In this document: positions 45,226-57,300 of the stretch, in pieces
How positions within the stretch are numbered: position 1 is the stretch's first letter
Layout of the letters: each line of letters starts with the position of its first letter
DNA from: Acanthopleura granulata
Lineage: Eukaryota > Mollusca > Polyplacophora > Chitonida > Chitonidae
Assembly: GCA_016165875.1 (NCBI GenBank)
Contig: JABBOT010000082.1
Coordinates: 3,550,430 to 3,614,429 of the forward strand
Reading direction: 5' to 3'
DNA: 64,000 nucleotides
Notes under the pieces: model-generated
What the model saw: the letters and a program-made list of their open reading frames with translations, nothing else
The model's database searches: none
What the model was told of the DNA's origin: nothing
Program-made: the position numbers and the translations under genes

Positions 45226-45231
45226 TTTATT
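45226..45231 (-). terminator. AATAAA overlapping the MRPS18B stop codon
   Basis: Minus-strand CACAATAAAGC contains both the stop TAA and a canonical polyadenylation hexamer. If used, the 3' UTR would be only about 15-30 nt. Confidence 0.45.
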
Positions 45232-45378
45232 GTGAGAAAATAATGTTATGCAATTGTACAAACACAAATATGTAAGATTGAATGGCATCGTGGGACTGAT
45301 CTCTGTCAGGGACTTTGTCAAAGTGGTCCCAGGGTGAGAAGTCCTGTGCTGTGATAGGACTGACGTACTCAAATATTG
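45227..45378 (-). CDS. MRPS18B: MRPS18B exon 6 (terminal)
   Basis: Acceptor GTTGATGCAG, phase matched to exon 5. Encodes AIFEYVSPITAQDFSPWDHF, which aligns loosely with the LL-Y-IP-V---DL segment after the human core. The TAA stop at 45229-45227 lies inside an AATAAA. Confidence 0.62.
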
Positions 45379-48300
45379 CTGCATCAACACAGAATGATGA
45401 CAGTGCTTTTAACCAGTTTGAGACTGTTTTGTGTAGGATGTCAGAATTCCCCATTTTACTTACACACACATGTATGTAATGAAGTGCTTGTGTAGAAGTA
45501 ATAAGAGATAAAAAATACAGTATTTTAGAAAGATTAGCTGAAATCCAAATGTGCTTATCGTCCATGCAGTATTCCTCATGTCTTATGTCTGGAGTTGACC
45601 TACACTTAATTAGCAGGAAAAAATATGTTAATTATTAATCTTGAGAAACTGAATAATTTGGGCTGTGTAGATAGTTATCTTGTACATTGCTATGCGACGG
45701 ATGTCAAGCAGGTAATAAGATGCTTGTAGAGAATTTGCCTCTGTGTCAGCAACTTGGTCAAACAGCACTGTAAACTTAATGATGCTGGGTCACAAGTTGT
45801 TGATTTGAAAAGAAGGAAACCAAGTTTTTGCGGTGTATTCCTTGTTATTACAGACACGGCAGCAGAACCATTTTTGTCCCCCCTTGAATTTTGACGTACC
45901 AATGTTCTAATTAACCCTGAGATTATGTATCAGCTTTCAACAGATGACATAAAATTTCACCCCTGACCACCCTAAATGACCTCAAATTTATCAAAGGAAA
46001 GTGCGTTTATTAGGCAAATAAATGTCATAATATATTACTTTTGGTGCTGAATATTAGCTATTTTCAGTAGCATATTATCCTATCTACCCAACAAGCCTAA
46101 AATACCTTTATGCACTCAATAGAGCTCGCAGGATCGGGAAAAATTAATAACTTAGTCATGGACGAAATTTTAGGTTATTTAGAGTAAGTCACTTGTTTTG
46201 CTGTATTGGTCTCATTGATTTGAGGTCTGTTAGGAACATAGGGCGATATCCTGGACAAATGTAAATTTCAGCTTATTAACCCAACGATTGAGCACCACCT
46301 TACGTTAAATGAAAATTTCACCCATGACTACGTTACTCATTTCGCATGTTGGTCTTAAAAAGTTGTTTTAAAGTTTGTGTGGATGGGAGCCTACTTGTGG
46401 GATGACATCCTACCGGAAAATGTCAATGTGGATGGGAGCCTACTTGTGGGATGACATCCTACCGGAAAATGTCAATGTGGATGGGAGCCTACTTGTAGGA
46501 TGACATCCTACCGGAAAATGTCAATGTGGATGGGAGCCTACTTGTAGGATGACATCCTACCGGAAAATGTCAATGTCAGCACCAAATGTAATACTTTATG
46601 ACCTTTATATGTGTGTAAAAATGCTCTTTTTTTTTGGCCAAAATTTTAGGTCATATACGTGTACCATTGGTCCATGCTAATCAGCAGTGAGTTGATTAGT
46701 CCCGCTTTGTCTGTGGCCCATCTTGCGAAGAAGGTGTAGGTTATGTCACACGTAACTGTCCTGACGACACATACTGTAGAGATACATCGCTGTGGTAGTT
46801 GCGTTTGAGTTACACCCTCTTCTTTAGATGGAACCCAGGATGGGCTATTAAGTCCCAATGTATCTGAGCCAGCAAATACGTCCCACTGTATCTGGGTGAG
46901 CAAACTAGCCCCACTGGTCGATTAAGTCTCATGGAATCAAACCCGTATCTGTACACGTAGCTATCACTGCCAACATAAGGAATGAATCTCAAACAACCTC
47001 ATCACTGTCAGCGTGCATTATTATTATAACGAATGATGAATTAAAAATGGCTGTTGATGTAATAATTCCAATAAGCATATTGTCCAATAAATGTTTTTAT
47101 AAAAAACCTGTTCAGGCCATTTGTTATGTTTTAAGAGTTGAATCCTTTCCGATGTATATCCAGGTTCTGTTTTTTGCCGCATTTATACTTATGCAAAGAA
47201 TCTAGGCCCCAGGATCACAAAACTGTCTTGGTCTTTATTCCTGAACTTAGATTTTAATTCGAACACTAATTTTTAATTTTGTTATCAGTGATTATATGTG
47301 ATAAGTGTTACAATAAAAATGCCTAACGTACATGCAGCTCACAACTTCAGGGCAGCTTTAACTTTTGAAGTTAAGACTAAGTCAGCTTCGTGATCCTGGA
47401 TGCCAAAGGTAATTTCATTGGTGGTCTTTACCAGCCACCCAATACGCCAGCCAACATATACTCTTAACGATCTTCCAGCAACCCATAGATTGTTGAAGGT
47501 TTCCCCCAGCCATGTAATGCTTGCCATCGTCATTTAAGTTTTAATGTTCTTGAGGACTTTGTAAAAACACCAATCAAATTCTATCATTTTCATTAAGCTT
47601 AAGCCGACACAAACTCAAGCTGTCTAAACAACACTTTAAACGTTATTCATTTCTGTAGTCGAATGTTTTGGAATGTGTTTCACGCTGCCTTCGTAATTGC
47701 TTCTGCAAAAGAGTAGTTTTTGTGAGGCGCCATGTGTTTTTCTGAGGAAAGCGTCTTAAATTCATCTGATAATCTACCTGATTAATTATAAATTTTAACA
47801 ATCTCTGGCTCAATGTCATGAAGCACATTTAATTAAGTACTCCCTTGGTTACCATGACAAGCTATGTTATAGAGCTATCTTACGAGAGATAATTGCACTT
47901 ACGTAGGGACTACCGAAGGCTAAGTACTCTTCATGAAACTGGATCCATATTTACTGTTCAGAGATGGACAGGACTTCATAAAAATTCCATTTCTCCTTTT
48001 CAGAAAATCTTCACAAGCAAAAAAATATCCATCTGATCACATAAGTATTCCCTTGACTACCATGACAACGTATGCTGTAGAGATATCTTACGAGAAATAA
48101 GTGCACTTACCAAGGGGCTACTTCATAAGGTTAAGTAGGCTTCATGAAACTGGGCCCACATTTAATGTTCAGATATGGACAGGACTTCATACAAATTCCA
48201 TTTTTTCTTCTAAGACTTTTCACAAGCAAAAAAAATATCCCTCTAATTACATTGTTTAAAACAGCTACCAAACAATACTCTTTAAGTAAAAATACTTTTA

Positions 48301-51300
48301 TTGCCCACCCCTAAATGCAAATTGACAAGTTTGTGGGTCAGCTTGGTGTGGTGTCTTGCATGTACATTACGTGACCTTCGTGCTTTTAAGGTTCTCATCT
48401 TTGACAGTAAAAATGAAAATGTTCCACAAGCCATCACAGCCGATGCCGAAGATCTCTCTCAGTCCATATCACAAAGGTACGGGGCTGTCTTGAGCCATGA
48501 AACAAAATGCCAACATTGAATCCTTCCTTCCCTCCAGGAAAGTGCGCTTATCAATGCCAAATTCCAACAGTTTTTTCTCTTCCCACACCATCCCACTGGT
48601 CTGCAACTGTCACAATATGGCCTCATGGCTTGTCCTTGTATATCACACACTCACTCGTGAAAAGCGCGTTATGAAGGTTTTAGGTTCAAATAATCTGTGT
48701 AATTGTACTTCTTAAATGGCACCGTTGTTTCTATTAAACCTGGAAAATGAAAAAAAAATTAAAAACTGACAAAGTATGACAAATAGATGTACAAAGTATG
48801 ACAGTACCGGCCTTAATACATGAGGCATGCTATCACACTTCCACACACTCCTGAAATGAAATCTAGGTGTGCTAGGTAATGACACACGTGAAATAATGAA
48901 GAGTTGTGGCTTGTGAATCTAGGTGTGCAAATCACACTCTTCTGGTAGGGGTGTGATAATGTGATAATCACACTCCTGGTCTTCTGGTAGGGGTGTGATA
49001 ATCACACTCCTGAGAAAAAAAACAAAAACAAAGCCGTGTCATCAGGCCAGACTCTTCATTTAGACTGTACATTTCTGTTTATTTGCTTGACTGAGGTTTG
49101 CTTTTGCTTTCAACATTGTTTTGTTCTGTGCACCAAGCAAGGTAGTGCCAAGATTACCACAGTTAAAAGTTTAAGGTATAACTCAATTTGGAATTGAACT
49201 CTGGATCTGCTGTCTTGTAACTGTGTGTATTTATTTGATTGGTGTTTGCCATACTCAAGAATAATTCACTCACACAACGACAGCCAGCACTATGTTGGGA
49301 GGAAAACCGGGCAGAGCCTGGTAGAAACCCACAACCATTCCCTGGCTGACTGCTGGTTGCTGGCGGACCTTCGCACACATGGCTGCGGAGGAAGCCGGAC
49401 TGGCGCTTGGCCACCAACATCTCACAGAGGTTTGAGAATCACAGACAGTTCCTTCGGACTTACCGCGATCTTTTGCCATTTCTACTGCCACTCTGAGCTG
49501 TTTTAACTGTCTTTGGCAGATCCCTGTTTTCTTAGATGGCAGAATCTCTCCCGTGTATGGAGAAATGAACTGATTCAAAAGTTTCACATTCTGCAAAAAA
49601 AAGAAAACAATACTTATATTACAATATAATTTCACAATTGCATAAAAAAAAACACAGTGGAAAACCTGGACAAGTTTTGACTGCACTGGCATTAAAATGC
49701 ACACAATATACTTGTAAAAAAAGGTTATTTGATTGGTGTTTTACATCATACTCAAGAATGTTTCACATACACGACAGTAGCCTACATTAATGTAAAATGA
49801 GAAATGTGTATAAACCCAAGCCGATCATTTCACACTGTCTGCACTCTTCAGTAAACACTCTCGTATTCATAAATAGGGATCTACAATGTAGTTATATTCC
49901 AATCAAAAAAATAAACAATGTTAACACCCCATCTACTAGGGCATGCCTGGTGTGTGAGGGGCAGGGGAGGTTACTCAGTCAAACAACACTTTTACATGTT
50001 CCAGCTTTCAAACAAAATATACGTGTGGTATAAAACAAGATCAACTGACAAAGTAAACTTTATTACTTATTTGAAGTAATGCTGTGTATTGCCTGGTCTA
50101 TGATGAACGTTTTGACATAAAGTAAAAGATCTACAGTCGTCAGCGTCAAAACGTCTGTATCTCAAGAGCAAAGTAAAATGTTACGGATCCAGATGGACTG
50201 AACTGCTTTCCTGAAGTTGTAGCGCATTAAAAGTTTTGGAGGGATAACTAATTTTCACTTCTGGCTGGTGTGCTGTCACATAGGAACACATGGAGTCACC
50301 TATTGCAGACTGATGTATATGCATGACTCTGATTTATTTTTTTGATTGGTGTTTTACGCCGTACCCAAGAAAATTTCACTTATACGATGGCGACCAGCAC
50401 TATGGTGAGGGGAAACTGAGCAGAGCTCAGGAGAAACCCACCACCATCTGCAGGTTGCTGGCAGACCTAAATCCCATGTACAGCCTGGGAGGAAGCCAGA
50501 ATGAGCTGGACTTGAACTCGCAGCAAACGCATTGATGAAAGGCATCTGGGCCGCACTGGCTCACTTATCCCTCTCAGCCACTGTCCTATCAAATGCTTTC
50601 GACGTCAGTCCAGTATAATTCCTTTCCTCAAAGTCTTATCTGACTGATTCTACATCACATACGGATCATTATCATGTCACCTCAGGCAAGTTTTATGAAA
50701 ACTGCTGAACATTTTGTTTTCTAGGACTATTCAGTTAGAGTTATAGGGGTTGTGTTGTGTTACTCATCGTATCTCTTTTAGAGCCATGCTAGATCTCTGC
50801 CTAAGGGTTTCCTTCAAATCAATTTAAGATTTACACCTAGTTTTTTCTGGAATCTAGAGAGGCACTTCAAACAAGCCAGCAAGAGTTGGGAAGTACTCTT
50901 TCTGTCTTATCAAAATGGCATGGGCTTAAACGAGTATGACCTCAAACCCCCGAGCCAACAAACCACCTCAGGGGCTGCTTGCACAAAGGGATCCTAAGCC
51001 TAGTAAGTTGAATGTAAATCACTACGATATCGACTGTAGTCCTCACTTACAATCGACAGCCTCTGGCACAAAGCTACGATCAATTACAATCGTTATGACC
51101 CAGTTGTAAATCTTGACAATCACCCTAAAATTTACTTGGAGTGCCAATATACTTGCCTCAGGTGGACTGCTAGTTAGTAATTTTCAACTCAGTTTGTAAA
51201 AATGCGCAATTTAATTGTCAATTTAATGTTTAAAAAGTTATTGACTGGTACAATATTCTTATACACAGACCACTGTAATGTATGAGTCAAACTTGGCCTA

Positions 51301-54300
51301 CAATCGCTATCGTAATTTGGAAAGGTTACAATCACCTTACAACACCTTTGTGCAAGCTGGCCTTGAAAGACATAAAAGTCCATCATTCCTGTAAGAGGTG
51401 GCAGCATTGAGGAGCATTGACCACCGATGGCAGGGCTTACCGTGTAATGAATGACCAAGTACTCGTCTCGACACACAGGACATGGGTTTCCTGTAGCCAG
51501 CACGCCACCTCTCTGTAGGCAAACAAACCAGACAGATTTCTATATCAGTATTTTAACTCAGCTGAATTACCTTAATTCTTTGAGCTTTTTCAATTTAGTA
51601 AAAGCTACATTTTGATATTTGCAGACCCGTCAATCACCCTGCACCAGACGTGTCAATCACCCCGCACCAGACATGTCAATCACCCTGCACCAGACGCGTC
51701 AATCACCCCTCACCAGACCCGTCAATCACCCTGCACCAGGCGTGTCAATCACCTCTCACCAGAAGCGTCAATCACCCTGCACCAGGACCTTCACGTCATT
51801 TTATCGACGTCAAAGCTTCCTTTTCCAGCCGATCACAATGTCACATTATACACTGTAACGTTGCAGACGTTGCACTACAATCAATTCTTTCCGTAACAAT
51901 GACTTAAGGGCCTGCTTCACACTAGCGCCACCTCTCGGGATTAAAACATATGCCGCCTTTCAAGTCTTGCAGTTTTATGATGTTCACACCTGTGGTGACG
52001 CAAACAATTCATTTCTGACTTCATCTTTACCATCATTGCACGCATAAATTTCCCTTTCAGAAGGGCTTTAATAGTCGAAAAAGGTTGAAGATTTACAGTA
52101 CACATATTTTATGAAATCATGCAAAGAAGAGAAGTTCAGAAAAAGTTCACGAACAACACTTGCTGCAGCAATCTGGGCCGAGACAAAAGAAAACCAAGGC
52201 CCACTTGCACGAAGCCCACTTAGCATTAACAGCAGGTAACTACCTTGGCAACCAGCGCTGTAGGTAGGGTATCTACGCGCTCATAACTTTAAGAAAGATT
52301 AGGCAAGTGGGGCCTAAGCTTTCCGCCAAGTGTTCCTCAAACACTTCTACAACCGTCATTTGATGTTACAACAACATCAGTCGGGCCTGAATTTGAGCAG
52401 CTTTTGTCCACTGCGACAACATTTTAGCCAAATGAGTTATCCCAGAAAATCCACATGTACATAGAAATGTAGCATTTATTAAAGGAAGGGGCAGCAAAGA
52501 AAAAAACATCACTGTTACAATTCATAAAAGCTGCTCTATTTTCGTCATCCAAGTGTAAAACTTTTACTAAATTCCTCTTTTGTGGAAAACATTAAATAAT
52601 TTCTCTGTCTAGATGGTTTTACAAAGGCCGCCATATTCAGGGCTATGGTCATAGAGTATGACGTACCCAGATAACCACTACTCTCTTCAAATTCCTCATA
52701 GCACTATTTTGCGAATATCAAAAAAAAAAAAAAAAAAACGAAAAAAAAGAAAAGGACAGGGGAACTGTTTGAGGTCGAGGTCACAGGTTTGAGGTCCAAG
52801 TTCTCAAACAGTCAGCTCAGTCATTTTTCTTGCATGTATCTATGGCATTTTCACAAAAATATCAAACCTTTTTATTTCCTTACATCAGACATTTAGGGGA
52901 AAATGTTAAGGAATAAGCAACGAATCAATAATACATGGTATTAAAAGAAAGCCCAAAACTTTTGCTTATCAATGATATAAAATTCTAATTTTTCTGTCCT
53001 ATATGTTGCTAGAAAAACACTTTAGGTCATTAACAGCCTTCCATTTTGATGCAGCCATTGTTTGAGGCCGTGTCACCATTAGTCAATCAAAACGCTTTTT
53101 ACATAGGGCCCTTGAAAAGTCAGTGACAAATAGAACGCACCATAGCCTTTTTTCTGAATGTGAACAAACGTTGATACCACAGTGGATTTTTAGTGATTTC
53201 TAACTAATGACAGGCACATGAATTAATATGGTGCGTCACTGATTTCTCAAGGTCCCTATATAAAAAGCGATTTGGCTGGTTAATGGTGACACATCCTCAA
53301 ACAATGGCTGCGTCGAAATGGAAGGCGTGTTTTCTATATGACACATATTTTTAAACATATTTTTCTAGCAACAGACGTGACAGAAAAATTTGAATTTTAT
53401 ATCATTAATAAGCAATACATTAAACGATCTAAAATTTCATCCATGGCTAAGCTGCTCATTTTTCCTGACTCTGCGAGTTCTGTTGATGTCGACAGTTGTT
53501 TTGAGGTCTGTTTGGAAGGTTGAATGATACTCTACTGGGAAAATATGAGTTTCATCCCCACATATAAAATTTTATGACCTTCATTTGCCTCTAAAAATGC
53601 AGTGTTTTGGATGAAATTTTAGGTCATTAACAGCACATTAATTACAAAGGGAAGACCAGAAGTCCATAAAATTAGAGGAGTTAAGACACCCAAAACATAA
53701 TTGCCATCATAGTTGGGGGTTTTTTTGGCAAAGCAACACCTAAATACCAGGGAATCTTTACATTTAGGCATAATTCACCAAGATAAAATTAATGCTGCCT
53801 TGTTATCATCCTGATATGAAAGCACAGCTTCAAAAAAACCATGGACCTATGACATCTCACAAAATGATGTCCTGCCTTCTGTCTGCTGGCTCAGCTAGCA
53901 GGGACAGCAACGTCTAAAAACTTTGTGAGGCAAGGTGCAAATAAGTCACATTCGCATTCATTCTGAAAGCCACAATTCTTGCCATAACCCACATGGTCAA
54001 ATTAGCACCCAGTCGTGGACAAGTGCTCGTCAGCAGTCTTTGAAGTTTGAGGCTGAAAATGCTAATATAGCTGTTTTAAAGTAACACTTTCTACTTGGTA
54101 TTGCCAGTTTCCTCACTTTTTTACTATGCGTTACTGTGAGCGTGAAGGCAATTTGCATTGCCGAGTTTTAATAAAACCGATATTAAACATGGTATGCATG
54201 CTGCCGTTAGGTTAAATGATAGGCATTCGACCAAATTTAGCTTCCAGTGTCCAGCAATATTTCGTGAAATTATCACTAAAAAAATGGCAGCTTTCTGAAA

Positions 54301-57300
54301 TATAACTGTTTCTTATCCTGTACTGTCACATCACGTATACTGCTAGAAGAAAAATAATAAACTAAGACTCAATATGCACTTGTGACTTAGCATTTGATAA
54401 CATGGCACTTGAGTTCCATAATCCATTTTATTTTATCAGGGTTTTTCTAGCCACTTTTTAATCGTGGTAACCCCTATGAGAAATCTTGAAAAATTGAGTT
54501 TTCATAAAATAAACTGAGGTTTCGATACGTTTTGACAAAAAATGTTGAGTTTTCTGATTTGTTCAAATTAAGTTTCTAAAAAAAAAAACTGGCTAGAAAA
54601 ACTCCTGTTTATCAACATCTGAAGAGTGAATGTGGTACATTGAGCATAACATGAAACACACTCAGTATAAAGCATTCTTACAACACACATCTTCCTGGTT
54701 TCTGGCATAAAATGCCCTTTGAAGTTCCGCCTGTAATGTTTCCACACCAGGTCATCACCATACGCTTCATGATAAGCTGTTAAATATAAACATGTACATT
54801 TAATTCATGGGAATTTGTTATAAACAATATGGGAATTGTGTTATAAACAATAGATTTGAAAATGATAAAGGATATGTGCTAATTTACTTTCCAGTCGCTG
54901 ACAGGGGACTATTTTCTAAGCAATACGATCTATTATATTTAAATCTATTCAGCATATTTCAAGGATGCTGATAAATTTAAATTTTTAAGGAATGTGTAAT
55001 TTTTTTTTAAATATTTCAATACATGTATGTAACATTCTTTCATTTGAAGCTACTCTGTTCAAAACTTCACAACATAAATTCAGCTCTAGGCAAACTTCAA
55101 GTTTTTCCATCATATTTCAAGACTTATGTTCACTGATTAGTCTTTCGTCAGTCTTTCTGTTGCAATTCAATCGAACTAGGCTAGTTAGAATTTGTAGATT
55201 CCCCAGGATTCACTGGATGAAATAACATTCATCCAGCATTCCTTGAAGATCCCTTGTCTCCCAGCAGGCAATATGGTGTGCTTATGTGTAAGACCCGTTG
55301 GGAAAGTTTGGCAGTAAGTTGCAAAATGTCAGTGCTTTTCCACTGGCACTCCTGGTTCCACCACCCATAATACTGGGAGCTTTTGTTAAAAGTCAGCGAA
55401 AAATTCTTGAGTCTGGCATTAAACAACAATCAAATAAATCTTCATATTACCTTCGCTTTCCATGTACTGTATACTGGTTTGATAGTCAACATCTGGGTAG
55501 ATGTCACCCTTTCGCAACATCTCTCCCTCCTTTGGCACTCTACCCTTAAGTCCTGTCATTTCTGAATCATCAGATCCTCCCGCTATCTCACAGAACAAGG
55601 CGACACCCATACGTGCTTTTGGCTAAAGACAAAAACACCAATGAAATTTTACGCATTCATTCAACTGAGTTCTTATGGAGAATATGATCATACTGGGTAC
55701 AAAACGCAGATCAGGGTAAGAAAATTTGGGTAAAAGTATATATGACTTCCACTAGTGACTATGTCCATCTCTTAAAATGAGAATTTTATGGTCATGTGCA
55801 CACATTAAAAACACAGAGAATTTATTTATTTACGTAATTGGTGTTTTATGCCGTACTCAAGAATATTTCATTTCTACGACGGCAGCCAGCATTAAGGTGG
55901 GAGAAAACAAGGAAAAACACAAAGAAGCATAAAGCTAGGACACTACATCAGGATTAACGCTTCACTGGGCTTGTTCTATCCCTGTTATTGCTCTAATGCT
56001 GTACAAAAATTCACAGGACTAGTATACATGTGTAACATGTTATTTCTATTATCAAAGATTAAACGTTCATTTCTGATGTAGTTATCAAAGGCTGTCTTAT
56101 GTAACAGTGATATTAGATGGGATTTTAACATTGATTTAAATATAAATGAGGTAAACATACAGCCAGTCATGAGATGTGAACAAATACTGGAACAAGTCAA
56201 CAGAGACTTGAATGTTTCAATATCATCGCCCTGATAGACAAATGGCTGATAGCAACTGATGTTTCAGAAATTTAACTTTACTCCAACATATTTATAGATT
56301 TAGGTGATTTGGTTGATATCTTGCACTAAGGCAGTTATTGTTGACAGGTAGGTAGTTTTCGCTCAGCTACAACAGTATGGGATATATGATTCAAAGTCAT
56401 GTCACAACTAATATAGTCCTATATGACGTCAAGTCACAACTAATATAGTCCTATATGAAGTCAAGTCACAACTAATATAGTCCTATGTGAAGTCAAGTCA
56501 CAACTAATATAGTCCTATATGAAGTCATGTCACAACTAATATAGTCCTATGTGAAGTCAAGTCACAACTAATATAGTCCTATATGAAGTCAAGTCACAAC
56601 AAATATAGTCCTATATGAAGTCAAGTAACAACTAATATAGTCCTATATGAAGTCAAGTCACTACTAATATAGTCCTATATGAAGTCAAGTCACAACTAAT
56701 ATAGTCCTACATGAAGTCAAGTGACAACGGATATAGTCCTATATGAAGTCAAGTCACAACTAATATAGTCCTACATGAACTCCACCAGTGGTATAGCAAC
56801 ATTCCAAATATCGAAGCAACAGTGGTATAGCGACAATTCAAATATCGGAGCGACAGTGGACTTCTTGTAGGACTACTAGTTCAAAATGTCAAATGTTCCA
56901 CTGGTATTCTTCGCCAATGTAGGCCGGCAGTATAACGTTTGACTACTTAACCCCAAGGAGAATTGCAACTAATAATAGAACAGAGTAATTTTATATAGGT
57001 CTACATGCAAGGAGAATTGAGAGATGCAGATGTGAAGCCCTTCATGCTCCTTAGCTGATGAGGTGTAATTGGCCTCTACCACGTGATATAAACAGCCACA
57101 TAAACTTCACAGTTCATGGCGGTTTTACAGAGTCGACGTTAACACGAAAACTGGACACCGTGTGCCATTATACATGCTAGGGTTTGACGGATAAAAGTTT
57201 CGTACTATCTCCTTGACAACAAGAAGCGGAATCATGTCGGGTCATAACATCAACTTACAGGCGTACTCAACAACGAACGGATGCAAGAGGTCCTGAAAAC

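Noticed and set aside
49270..49704. A 144-codon minus ORF as one exon
   Set aside because: Only 49464-49590 is flanked by splice sites and conserved; the rest is intron and SINE.
51624..51784. A possible CRISPR array
   Set aside because: The 23-bp units are contiguous with no spacers, and this is an animal genome. The same applies to the other tandem arrays.
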